A DNA stretch of 64,000 nt, taken from NCBI GenBank assembly GCA_039720395.1, contig CM077826.1, positions 28,228,430 through 28,292,429 on the forward strand, in the 5' to 3' direction. Under the pieces are notes generated by a model. That model did not search any database. It saw only the letters and a program-made list of their open reading frames with translations, and was not told the DNA's origin. Of this stretch, positions 12,466 through 22,835 are shown one piece after another. The DNA comes from Liquidambar formosana (taxonomy: Eukaryota > Streptophyta > Magnoliopsida > Saxifragales > Altingiaceae). Both the position numbers and the translations under genes were made by a program. Position 1 is the stretch's first letter. Each line of letters begins with the position of its first letter.

Positions 12466-12580
12466 CACACACCCACCTCTAGTTAACCCGATCCTGAATG
12501 GTCATTACTAATTTTACAATTCTAAGCCAATCTTTCTTAGGCAATACCATGGAAACGTAAACTCAATCGGTAATTTCCCC
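12466..12580 (-). repeat. Right TIR of the MULE
   Basis: Inverted partner of 3306-3420, 115 bp, followed at once by the TSD copy at 12581-12589. The adjoining inner region (12240-12440) is rich in GAGA repeats. Confidence 0.9.
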
Positions 12581-12589
12581 TATATATTT

Positions 12590-13043
12590 TATAATAGAAG
12601 GTGTGTTGGATACTTTTATGGTATCCACAAAGGGTTTTAGGGTAGGAACAGGATCCTCTGCCATAGCATGGCAGAGGATGATCTTGCCATACTTTGAATG
12701 GAAGAGAGACGCTTGGTGAATAAGGTGATCCTACAGCTGAGAATTATTTTTTATTTTTTCTTCCAATTTTAGCTTTAGAACGAGGTCATTTTGAGGGTAC
12801 GTGTTTCCCTCTCCTTCCTCTATCCTTCTAACTGGAACTCCACAACCATGTCTTTCTGCCAAAAAAATGAGGATAGTGAAATCTTCACATCAAAACTTCA
12901 AAATCCAAACCCACAAATTTGTATATATATATACACACTCACATCACAGCCCCATAGCAGATTTAGAATGATATGTCGATGTATTCACCTACTACAACCC
13001 CCGTAGCAAATTAAAATTTCAAAATCCACAAATATCCGAAACC

Positions 13044-13080
<37 letters not shown>
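12590..13080. other. Intergenic or intron DNA right of the MULE
   Basis: It contains a perfect 12-bp hairpin (stem ATCCTCTGCCAT, at about 12652-12680) and a CA microsatellite at about 13044-13074. A weak exon candidate at about 12774-12797 would add only Leu-stop to the gene at 2551 and was not accepted. Confidence 0.45.
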
Positions 13081-13082
13081 GA

Positions 13083-13250
13083 TTATGTTCCCATCAGCAC
13101 GTGTTGATATAAGTTATATCAGTATCATGCATTGGAGGTTATACCTCTTGCATTAGTCCAATGTACTTCATATCCCACTAATGCATAAGGTACATTCTCA
13201 ATACAGGTGTTGATATAAGTTATATCAGCACGTGCTTACAATATATATAT
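13083..13250 (+). mobile_element. Palindromic MITE, family A, copy 1
   Basis: An element of about 165 bp with ends CAGCACGTGTTGATATAAG and its inverse TTATATCAGCACGTGC. The middle carries TTGCATTAGTCCAATGTAC and CCACTAATGCATAAGG, also inversely related. Copies at about 18990 (inverted), 38345 (partial) and 48963 prove a family. Confidence 0.7.
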
Positions 13251-13315
13251 ATATACCCATTACAGTTACTATAGTTTCTTTTGAAAATGTGTTTCTTGTT
13301 TTGTGGGAAGGGTGT

Positions 13316-13583
13316 AAACGAGCCGAGTCGAGTTGTAGGTTGCTTAAGGTCAGCTCGTTAAATTAATGAGCTCAAAAGTAAAGTTTGGGTTTGGTTCATT
13401 TAACCTCTAAATGAGTTCGAACGAGCTTTTAATCAAGCCGAGTCTGAGTAGTACTTTAAATAAGCTTTAAAATGATACTCGAGCTCAGCTCGTTTATCTC
13501 ACAAGCTCGCTCGATGAGCTTTATATCGAGCTGATCTCTAGTCAAGCTCTAGTAGCTTGGCTTGTTTTACAATCCTATTTGTA
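13316..13583 (+). repeat. GAGCTCG-rich dispersed repeat, copy 1
   Basis: It starts GGGTGTAAACGAGCCGAG and contains many AGCTCG/CGAGCT words. It ends GTAGCTTGGCTTGTTTTACA. A second copy lies at 20996-21325 in the same orientation, so it is a dispersed non-autonomous repeat. The superfamily is uncertain. Confidence 0.65.
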
Positions 13584-13592
13584 GGTAAATGA

Positions 13593-13595
13593 TTT

Positions 13596-13662
<67 letters not shown>
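13593..13662. repeat. (TA)n microsatellite
   Basis: About 35 uninterrupted AT dinucleotides. Confidence 0.9.
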
Positions 13663-13664
<2 letters not shown>

Positions 13665-13814
13665 ATGTATATATATGCTCGTGTATATGTGTTGAATCAC
13701 AACCCCATAGTTTCTTTTGATATGGGTTTCATGTGTTGCCATTGAACATTGCAAGAGAAGACAAATAAAGATCGGTTTGAATTGTTGTGGGTATACAATT
13801 TATATATATATTGA

Positions 13815-14017
13815 CCACCCTTGGGGTAAGGGCGAACTTGTGATTGTGTGGTAGCGCACAATCATGGATTGGATTCCCCGCTAAGACAATCCAAGATTTA
13901 AGTGGGAGCTATAGTGGTGGGTTGTTGCACTAGTCTCCCCGAAGGTTTTGGTTCAATGGGTGGGTCCAAAGGGCCTTGCTGTGGGATGGTTCCCCATTAT
14001 CAAAAAAAAAAAAAAAA
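13815..14017 (+). mobile_element. tRNA-derived SINE, copy 1 (5' damaged)
   Basis: It shares GAACTTGTGATTGTGTGGT, the AAGATTTAAGTGGG block and GGTGGGTCCAAAGG with the better copy split between 52103 and 61412. The B-box region is degenerate (GGATTGGATTCCC) and the A-box end is largely lost. The 3' end is a poly(A) run at about 14000-14017. Confidence 0.7.
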
Positions 14018-14193
14018 AATACACACACACACATACATATGCTTGTGTTTATAAAGGGGATGATGATGGTTTTAGTACAACTGGTTGATGGGTTCCGAGT
14101 GTCACCAGCCAACCAGCAAAACTACCTTCTTCTTCTTCTTTTTATTTTTCTTTTTTTTTTCCCACTTCATGTTTAGGATGCTGTTAAAACAAG

Positions 14194-14574
14194 GCTATGT
14201 ATGGATTGAGAAGAGAGGAGAGAAGAGAAGAGAAGGGAAGATGATTTTCTCCCCACTTCCCTCGTTTGGATTGTTAAGTTGGGAAGGAAAAGAAAAGAAA
14301 TGGGGAGAAATGGAGAGAAAATAGAAACCTTTACCTTTCTTCCCAAATTGGAGAGATTTGGAGAGAAATGGAGAGAAAAGGAATAAGTGAGTGATGAAAT
14401 GACAAACATATCCCTATGTAACTTTTTTTAATATATAAAAAAGGGTAATAATGTAATAGTGACTACTTTATCTCTTCTTCTTTTCTTTAATGACGTCTAA
14501 CTAATTAAACAGGATGGAGAGAAAGTTACTTTCTCTTCTTCTCTTCTCTTCATTTCTCTCAATCCATACATAGC
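14194..14574. mobile_element. TIR element (MITE), 381 bp
   Basis: The ends are GCTATGTATGGATTGAGA and its inverse TCTCAATCCATACATAGC. The interior is GA-rich on one side and TC-rich on the other. No convincing TSD could be set, so the superfamily is open. Confidence 0.55.
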
Positions 14575-15197
14575 GTTAGAGAATATTTTCCGTTAGATTA
14601 GCCCTTTCGCCATGTATCTCTCTTTTATTCAAAGCATGGCAAATTCATCATCCGCCATACTATTGCAGAGGATCTTGTTCCTTTTGGGTGGAAACCATAT
14701 CCAACAAGCTTCAACCAATAAATGCGCTCCATGTGGAGAGCATTACCTTTGCCAACTGGTTATGCGTGTGACCCATTTCTTTAAACATTATTTTATTCAA
14801 CCAATAAGAATCTCTCTAATCTCTCTCTCTTTCTCTTTCTCTCCTTTCTCTCTCTAAATATTTTTTAAAAAACTAATATGAGAACTCAACTTGGTATAAT
14901 TGTTTTTAATAATTAGTCATAGAATTATTAATATACTTCATTAATTGCCTTTGCTTATCTATCCACATTTGGCTCCATACATTTAATTACTTCTTTCAAA
15001 TTTATCCACACCTCCTCGATATGACTAAACTCTTGGCTACATTGGCATGTCGGGTTTAGAAAGTAAGTTGTTATGTAATACATGTAAAAAGTTTAGATGA
15101 AAATAAGTACAAAATAGTTCATACAAAAAAAAAAAAAAAAAAATTGAAATCTAATTATGCTTACCCCTTATTTCGGACTGTGCAGCAGTAATCCTGC

Positions 15198-16297
15198 ATG
15201 CTGTTGAGAGAGTGTGGACAGACCCTCTTACTAGGATTTGTGGCCATCATCACTATTGCCTATGACACTTTTTCACAAACTACTAAGTCGACAAACAGCA
15301 CACTATTGAAGGATCTTATTTGGCATGCCGCTAATTGTCACCAAAGGCGACAGTTGAATGTCGATTTGGAAATAATACAAGCGCTAAACAAGAAAGCATT
15401 TACGGACTTGATGAAAGAAGATGTAAGTAAATGTACCCTTGCACATAATGGAGACAGGCGTTGGGGTATCATGACCACCAACGATGTTGAGTCATTCAAC
15501 GGTCTGATGAAGGACGCACGTTCTGTGCCAATCAATGCATGCGTTCAGTTAACTTTTTATCGCCTCATTAAGTTCTTTGCTAATCAGGCAGCAGAGGTAC
15601 GAGTAAGGCGAAATGAGGGTCATCATTTTCCACTATATATGCAAAAAAAAATTGACGAGTACCAGTCAAGGGGAAGGGGCATGACTCATGGAGTGGTTAC
15701 ATATGACTTGTGATTGCCATTACTTATAATAATAATCAGTTGTTTAATGTTTTTTTTTTTTTTTTTCTTATGTGTTTTATTTATTTATTTTCGAGTGACA
15801 TTTGGCATGCAAGATGTTGACACCTTCCTTGTATTAAGGGACAATATGGTGTTTGAAGTTAACACTAGGTACCGTAACAATGCTAGATCCAACAGACAGA
15901 CTATTAAACTGAATATTCCAAGCTGTACATGTGGCAAATGAGCAATATTTAAAATTCCTTGTTCCTACATGTTTGCTGCGGCCTCATATGTCGGCGATGA
16001 TTGGTTCTAGTTTGTTGCTCCACAGTATACAATGGATGTATACATGTGAGTTTGGGACACTAAGTTTAAACCAATTAAGCACCCAGATTATTGGCCAGAG
16101 TATAATGGACCTACCTTGTTCCTTATGAGTACTCAACTACGAGCACCCAAAAGGGGTCAGTCAGAATCGACCCGTATCCGTAATGAGATGGATGTCTCCA
16201 GGCAACGAGAAACAAAGCAATGTAGTAATTGTAAGGAGACTAGGCATGATAAACGAAAATGTCCACAAAGGCTCGTATCGTTCAGAACCAGCATGTA
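15198..16297 (+). pseudogene. C-terminal half of a second MULE transposase
   Basis: Frame 15198-15713 carries WHAANCHQRRQL, GDRRWGIMTTNDVESFNGL and LTFYRLIKFFA, the segment after the second catalytic Asp in MuDR proteins. After a T-rich insertion, 15800-15940 reads VNTRYRNNAR then IPSCTCGK, the first half of a SWIM zinc finger (CxC). The rest (IFKIPCSYMFAA) is one frame away. At 16116-16297 follows a basic tail with a CCHC zinc knuckle, CSNCKETRHDKRKC. The N-terminal half and first two catalytic Asp residues are missing, and there are several frame changes. It differs in sequence from the 6.2-kb copy, so it is a separate element. No TIR pair was found for it. Confidence 0.8.
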
Positions 16298-16299
16298 AT

Positions 16300-17455
16300 G
16301 TTTATTTCAATTATGGTTCTTGTTTGTCATTGTAAACATTCGTAATTAGATAATTTTGCAAGTTATGCTAATTGTAATTGTTAATGTTATTGTTATTTTC
16401 ATCCAGAACTAGTGGTTAATTAGTCGTTGTAAATGTTATTCTCCTTTATTTAGGAAGTTACCCTAATGGAAGGTCCAAGTGTATTGTCTGTGTGTGCGTA
16501 TGCTTGTGAAGATATGTACTTAATGGCACATGTTTTAAGCTACTTTTCTAGCTATGTTTAGTAGTAATTTATTTAGTATTGTGGACGTTGATATCTATAA
16601 GGAAATTTGTTAAATAATAAGGAATTAGATAACTTGTCAGAAAATGATGCTTTGCAAAATTGGGTGGTAATGGTATCATTCCATGATAATTTCATTTGAA
16701 TGTAAAACAACAATTGTAGTTCATTTGTATTATGGTATCAGTTTAATTAGTAATTTTCATTTCAATATGGAGAGGAAAAAAAAAAAAAAAGAGTAGTAGC
16801 ATTTTGAAAATTAGCTAATACCACAAAGATTAAAAAAGTATATAAGCATTTTTTCGACATTTAAACTCACAATAGTATAGTTATTTAAAGATAAAGGTTC
16901 ATATTGCATCATGGATTAAGTTATACAAATATTCTACATAAAGTTGGAAAAAAAAGTCTTGACTATAATTCTACAAATATATATATGGTCTGCTTTAAAA
17001 TGTATAAAAATAAATTAAATATGGTTGAAATGTATTTAATGCTGTTAAATAACAAAAAAAATTAAATAAATAATTAAATAATAATAATAATTAAATAAAA
17101 AAGTTTAATAAAAGGTTGCTTGAGGCGTATGCCTAATGTGCTAATGCGTATCGAGCGCACCTTTGACTATACATCGGCTAGTGAGGCATATGCCTAATGA
17201 GAGCCTTGCTTAATTTTTTAAACATTACCGCGTTTTTGAACAGTCTTGCCCTAAGGCACGCATTAAGGCGAGCCTCAAGAGAGCTTTTTAAAACTATAGT
17301 AGCAGTGTAGAGAACTTCTTAATCATTAATCTTTAATTGATTATAAAATTTATATTATTTATACCATGCATTTGATACATATGACTTTATTGTATTCATA
17401 AAATACGACATAGTTGCCAAACTTGGCATACAAACATACACACACACTTCATTGT
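16300..17455. other. Non-coding, AT-rich
   Basis: No exon seen. Around 17110-17290 is a degenerate dispersed repeat with GAGGCGTATGCCTAATG and a second CTAATGAGAGCC half. It is recognisable only by its internal repetition of GAGGC/GCCT words. Confidence 0.45.
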
Positions 17456-18040
17456 TTAACAACAATGTGTAAGGCAATTTGGAAGGTAGCTTACAAAGTC
17501 ATCTAAATCATCATCATCGGAGAAGTTAGATAGCTCGCAATCAAACATTAAACTTGTATCATTAACAATGTTATTAACGTCACTTAATGGGTTTGGCAAG
17601 TTATGCTTAGCATGTTGGATAGCATGATAATGGTTTATTCGGCGTTGCATTTGTGTGTTTTTTCGTTCAAGTCGTGAGTAGACTATCTCGATATCTTGAA
17701 CTGTGTTCCTTGGTAATTCGGTTGAACGTGCCTTAGGTACCGGCAACCCATGATAGCTGACAATATACCTCAAGTTCACATCGCTCCTCAAAACCAGAAA
17801 AGGGTTCTTGGTAACTGTGTTTTGTCCAACTACTGCGCGACCAATCATAATGTGACCAACTTTTTCCAATGGGGCGTAAGTAAAAATTGGCTTGTTCGCG
17901 AATTTCCTAATTTTGCCCCGCTATTGAACACCACTCTTGTCGGCGTATGCATCAATCGATTCATTCGAATGGTTGCCCTTTTGCTTCCGACTCCCTTTGC
18001 TACAGCTCATAATATGTTCAACTTGGCAAAAAGTAGGGAA
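17456..18040 (-). CDS. Unknown ORF with acidic C-terminus, probably decayed
   Basis: The clear frame runs from about 17890 to 17456. The same frame continues upstream through one TAG (near 17915) into a basic segment, KGSRKQKGNHSNESIDAY. The body holds KPIFTYAPLEKVGHIMIGR, a charged middle with several Arg/Lys, and an acidic patch SDDDDLDDF near the end. I do not recognise the family. It converges on the MULE transposase remnant at 15198-16297. That recalls the two convergent genes of maize MuDR, but similarity to mudrB is not claimed. It could be a second transposon protein or a host gene relic. Confidence 0.35.
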
Positions 18041-18314
18041 GATATATTGATTTCAAAACGATGATGGATTGTTGATGGACAACACAATTAATTCGGATAT
18101 TAATACACAAATGAAAATATGATGTCTCGCATCATATTTTTGTTATTATTCGTCACGTAATGTCCTTACAGTCTGATATGGGTGATATGGGTACAAACCA
18201 CTCTAAATACATTGAAATAAGTAATATTAACGCAGATTGTCTTTAGCTTGTGTGTATTCACGTCAGAATTACTATACTAGACTTACATGTGTGGGACCAC
18301 ATATGTATTGTCAC

Positions 18315-18720
18315 ATCAACTGAGTCACTATGCATATTGCGCTATGTTACCGTACTTCACGAGTTACCTTACTCCTTCACATGCATTGAGTGGTCACACC
18401 AACTGGCTACAGATTGTGCCACGCTTGTACATTGATAGGTATAGTACGTTGGCAATGGGTCGATGTCAATTTTGACGTGAACTTATACATAACCAAGTTA
18501 AAAGTAAGTTGTTAAGTGTACTTGCACTGTGTTATCGTACTTCATGAGGGCTCATGAGTGTACTTACTCCTTCGCATGTGCTGATTGGTCACATCAACTG
18601 GCCACCAGCTTGTACTACACTTGTACATTGATATGTATAGTACGTCAGTAGTGAGTTGATGTCGACTCTGATGTGTACTGATACATTGCTTTGTTAAAAA
18701 TCAGTTCATAAGTGTACTAC
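18315..18720. repeat. Tandem duplication of about 190 bp
   Basis: Two units share CGTACTTCA, TTACTCCTTC followed by CATG, GGTCACA-CAACTGGC, CTTGTACATTGATA and TATAGTACGT in the same order. The first spans about 18338-18520 and the second about 18530-18720. No coding content is seen. Confidence 0.6.
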
Positions 18721-18989
18721 TGCTCAGTTGGTAAGTGTTGTCCCGTCAAATAAGTTTATACTTAATAAGTTAAAAGTATCAAAACGTGAGCTAGTGTGCT
18801 ACTATCCTTACTTATATGCATGATATTTAGGTTTGCGATATTCTATTTATTGCTGTAGTTAATGTATTATAAATATATACAAATAATTTATGATTTATGT
18901 TTTACTATGATTTATGTATACATACATTAGAGTAAATGGCATGATTGTCAATTTATTTTAATAATATGACTTACAAGAGATGTACTTTA

Positions 18990-19165
18990 TATAGGATGAT
19001 GATCAAGTAAGCACATGCTGATATAACTTATATCAACACCCATATTAGAAGTTGTACTTTGTGCATTAGTGGGATATGAGGTACATTGGACCAATGCAAA
19101 GAGTACAACTCCCAATGCATGGTACTGATATAATTATATCAACACATGCTGATGAGAACATAACA
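18990..19165 (-). mobile_element. Palindromic MITE, family A, copy 2
   Basis: Reverse-complement match to the copy at 13083 along its whole length, including both palindromic ends and the CCACTAATGCA core. Confidence 0.7.
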
Positions 19166-19169
19166 GATA

Positions 19170-20990
19170 TATATATATACTTAAGAAAAGATACATCATT
19201 GTTTTTGTCATGAAAAGCAAGATATGTGGATAGTTATGGATAGACGAGAGAGAGAGCGAGAGATCATTAGACAGTGGACCTTATAAAAAATGCAAATGAA
19301 CTTATTTGATTTAAAATCCAAGTGCGAACCATAAGTCAACTTTGGGAGAACAAAAAAATGATCAAATAGCCAACTTGAACCATTCTAAGCCAAACCCTAT
19401 CTCAAACCATTGAATTATCAAGTTGGTCCTATAAATGGCTTCTCTACATCAACACAAACTCAATGGAACAATTTGGAAAAATTCTGAGATTAAATAGAAA
19501 TTATAAGAGTAAAAGGATGAAATTGCCCTTAATGTCACAAATATTCTTATTAACCATAAAAACTTATCCTGATTCATACCAAAACACATCAACATGATCT
19601 ATATGCATCTAAAAAACTAATGCAAGTAATGAATCAATGCAGAAATAAAGCAAAAACATGCATGCAATAATGACCTAAACAATGAGGGTCAAAGGGCAAA
19701 AATGTCCTATGAAGCTCAAAAGCTATAAATCTCATCAGAGACTTAACCAAACTCCAAGACAATGACACCAAGAAACATTAGAGGTTGAAAATAAGGTATC
19801 TACAGTTCTTCTTCCTTAATTTAATTTATAGAACTGTCAGTAATTTCTTTTCACCTGTGACTAGTGCTTTTTTTTAAGCCTCAATTTCAATCCTAAAACT
19901 GTCACTTTTTCACAATAAACCCCAACTTTTTATATGATTTTACCTTAAAAAACCTACAAATTCTCATCTTGTCAAAAAATTATAGTAAGCTTTTTCCTTT
20001 GTTTATTTATTGTATCCTTCTTTAAATCATCTCCAAATTAACCCTTATTCCAGCAACCAACCTAGTACCACCATCCCTTTTACAAGTCCTAAAGAAATAA
20101 GGTTCTAACCTACTTATACTTGATTTTCCATCTATAAATCGTAGTACCACCGTCCCGTTTATAGGTCCAAAAGAAAATAAGGCTTTAGCCCACCTATAAT
20201 TGACCGTAGACAACCTTGTCTCTACTTTAAAGGTTATCCCACATTGGAAGTGAGTTTACCGTATTGGTAGGCTTAATTCAGTATGCTCATGTCAGCATCA
20301 TATGGACGACATCAGCCAGTACGACTATCAGCATAAATGAAGTCAGCACCTACTCTCCTAGGTTTTCTTATTAAATGGCTTCTGGATGATCGAATATACG
20401 CTGATATAAAGTTGGTTTTATGTGTAGATCAATAATCAAAGAAAGGAGGAAAGAAAAGAAGAAAGTAGTGACAACAGGGAGGCCAAGCTTACTGGTTTGT
20501 TGAGTCACATTGTGGCATGAAGAAGGCCAACCTTCTTCATGCAAACACCCTTTTCATTAGCCCATTGAAGGCTTATCTTCGTTTTCAGATCTTCATCGAA
20601 ATGACTGCTGCGTAAATGTAGATGCAGAAGTCTCATAGAAAATTGCGATACCAATCAATAACATAAGACATCATCGATCTCACCAATAATATTCCCTCTT
20701 TTTGCTTTTATTACCTTTACTGGTCATGAAGTTCTTGGTTGGTTGGGAAATTCTAAATTATCCATCTCCCACATGAGATTTTAGATTTTATGCCATCTAG
20801 TTCCTGACAATTTTAAGTGGCAGCAACATGCCTTGCTTTTAACGAGTCAAATCTCCTTTTGTAGGTTCTTCCCATATATGCATAAACATTTAGTCTGATC
20901 CTATATCAAAACACAAAACATGGTCCTAACCCACTCAAATACCAAACCATTGTAGGATCTTTACTATTCAACGCCGTATCTGTACCTTTG
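19170..20990. other. No gene seen; small duplication inside
   Basis: AT-rich DNA. At about 20068-20200 a unit of about 80 bp is duplicated (TAGTACCACCATCCC and TAGTACCACCGTCCC). No exon or element ends were recognised. Confidence 0.45.
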
Positions 20991-20995
20991 CTACG

Positions 20996-21191
20996 GGGTG
21001 TAAACGAGCCGAGTCAAGCTGAGTAGTAGGCAACTCAATCTTGGCTCGTTAAATTAAGGAGCTCAAAAGTAAGGTTTGAACTTAACTCATTCATTTAACT
21101 CATGAACGAGCTCAAATGAGATTTTCATCAAACCGAACTCGAGTAGTACTTTTGATAAGCCTTAAATTGATGCTTTAACTCAACTCTCTCT

Positions 21192-21222
<31 letters not shown>

Positions 21223-21325
21223 CGGGTAACTCATTTTTCTCACAAACTAACTTGAACGAGCTTTATATCAAACCAATCTCAAGCCAAGTTCGAGTAGCTT
21301 GGCTTATTTTACAACCCTATCCTTA
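20996..21325 (+). repeat. GAGCTCG-rich dispersed repeat, copy 2
   Basis: Starts GGGTGTAAACGAGCCGAG like the copy at 13316. Interrupted by a T run at about 21191-21222, and ends AGTAGCTTGGCTTATTTTACA. Confidence 0.65.
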
Positions 21326-21353
21326 GCTAAAAGTTTGAAAAACAAAGCACTAA

Positions 21354-21898
21354 GCTGTGTTTGGATGAGAAATTTGGAAAAAATTGTCTTACTCTGAAAT
21401 GAGCCAAATGAAGAAATTTTAGAGTTCAAGATTTTATATAATAATTGTATCGATATGTAATTATCTGCTTGTAACTGGACCAATCTGTAATTCCCCTGCT
21501 TTTATTTATTAGTAACTGTAAGAACGTCTAAGCTCCTTATTGGGCTGTGGTTTTTGAAAGTAAAGAAATTTTCAATGGAAGTGGGTAGTGAGTGGAGGTG
21601 GTGATGGGAGATGGTGGTGTTGGGTGGGGTGGGGGTGGTGGTGATAAGCACAGTTGGTGGTGACCAGAAGTGGTATCAGTGATGAGAGGTAGTGAAATTG
21701 GGTGGTGGTGGCAATCGTGATGGGTCAACGGGAGTACAACAGGTGGTTATGGTGTTGCTGTTGGGCAGCAGCACAACGGTGATCCAAGTTACCCCATTTC
21801 CCCCTTCATTAGAATTTAACAAATTCTACTTCTTTAAATGGAATTTCTCAAGGCAAGTTTTGAAAGTCTGCCAATAAATTCCTCATCCAAATATAGCC
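21354..21898. mobile_element. PIF/Harbinger-like MITE, 545 bp
   Basis: The ends GCTGTGTTTGGATGAGAAATT and its inverse partner AATTCCTCATCCAAATATAGCC are flanked on both sides by TAA (21351-21353, 21899-21901). A 3-bp TAA duplication and a GGCTNTGTTTGG end fit PIF/Harbinger MITEs. The interior has a GGTGGTGGTG-rich stretch at about 21590-21720. Confidence 0.65.
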
Positions 21899-22727
21899 TA
21901 AAGGCTGGACAGGTTGTGAAATTTAGGTTGAGAGCTAAATTTGGGAGTCAAAATATTAAGTGGTTAAGGGAAATTAACAACTTGAAGATTATAGAAGGAT
22001 GGGCAAGATGGATGAATGAAGAAAAAGAGAAAGGGAAGAGAAGGTAAGACTAAGACAATCACAACTAGGGCTCGCTGTTAAGCAGTCACCTAAGAGAGGA
22101 TGCACTTGCACATCACCCAATAATAATTAAAGTGTTATGTGAAATGGCAAATATTTATCACATTATAGAGAAAATTTTACACAATGGGTAATCCATTCTT
22201 TCTGAGCAAACAAGAAGCAAAATATAAATATTATGAGTTCATACGAATACTGATAATCAAGTAGGGCTAGGCTATGCAGGATTGAGGCTCGCCTGAGCTG
22301 ATGACCATTTGCCCATATCATAAGCTCAGCCCAAGCCCCATGTATTCCCAATTCTTCAACTCAAACTCAGCTTCGTCGCTTGGAGTGGCATAATTGGGAT
22401 AAGATGCGGATGATATCATCAAAACTAGACTCTTTGTTACTGTTCATTGATGAATATAGAAAGGTGCTCGTGGACATGAATTATTTTAAGGTATATAATC
22501 CAATGGTTGCCTCTTACAAAAACTGATTAGTGGAATAAAGTAAGAAAATAATAATAATAATAAATTAAAGAGAAAATAAACCGACTAAACAATTTGCAGC
22601 CTCTCCACAATGGTTCTCAAGCATGACACCATACAAGCTTATATTACAAGCACTTAATACCAACTTTACCCTATACCAACCTATCTATATGGACGACATT
22701 GCAAGGGAATTACAATAGCATCGCAAT

Positions 22728-22835
22728 CTAGTCATCAATGTTCTTCATGTATTCCTTTGAAAGTTTTGTCTTCGTTATCAGTTGCTGTTCTTTGAGAAGA
22801 GAATGGCCTGATTCAAGTAAAGCCTCCACAGTTTG
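22728..22835 (-). CDS. Rubisco-activase-like, last exon
   Basis: Encodes 35 residues: [18 protein letters not shown], then the ending [10 protein letters not shown] and TAG (22728-22730). Acceptor TTTAAACAG. The short C-terminus after SKEYMKN matches the activase-like paralogue. The 3' UTR must lie below 22728, but its end was not fixed. Confidence 0.92.
   Translation of the reverse strand, partial: QTVEALLESGHSLLKEQQLITKTKLSKEYMKNIDD

Larger units (their letters stand above)
3306..12580 (+). mobile_element. Complete 9.3-kb MULE (Mutator-like) with captured genes
   Basis: The element is bounded by 115-bp terminal inverted repeats starting GGGGAAATTAT/CCGATTGAG. Their identity is about 94% (7 differences by eye). 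The flanks carry a perfect 9-bp target duplication TATATATTT at 3297-3305 and 12581-12589. Nine-bp duplications and long TIRs are diagnostic of Mutator-like elements. Inside are a broken MuDR transposase (plus strand), a neprosin-family pseudogene (plus strand) and two exons of an unknown gene on the minus strand near the right TIR. The transposase is damaged, so present movement would need a helper. The insertion lies in the presumed intron of the gene at 2551-3256. Well-preserved ends with an intact TSD point to moderate age. Confidence 0.9.

Noticed and set aside
12652..12680. Perfect 12-bp hairpin as a terminator
   Set aside because: Plant nuclear genes do not use such terminators; more likely a foldback remnant.
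12774..12797. Possible third exon of the gene at 2551
   Set aside because: It has AG and GT borders but would add only Leu and a stop; too weak.
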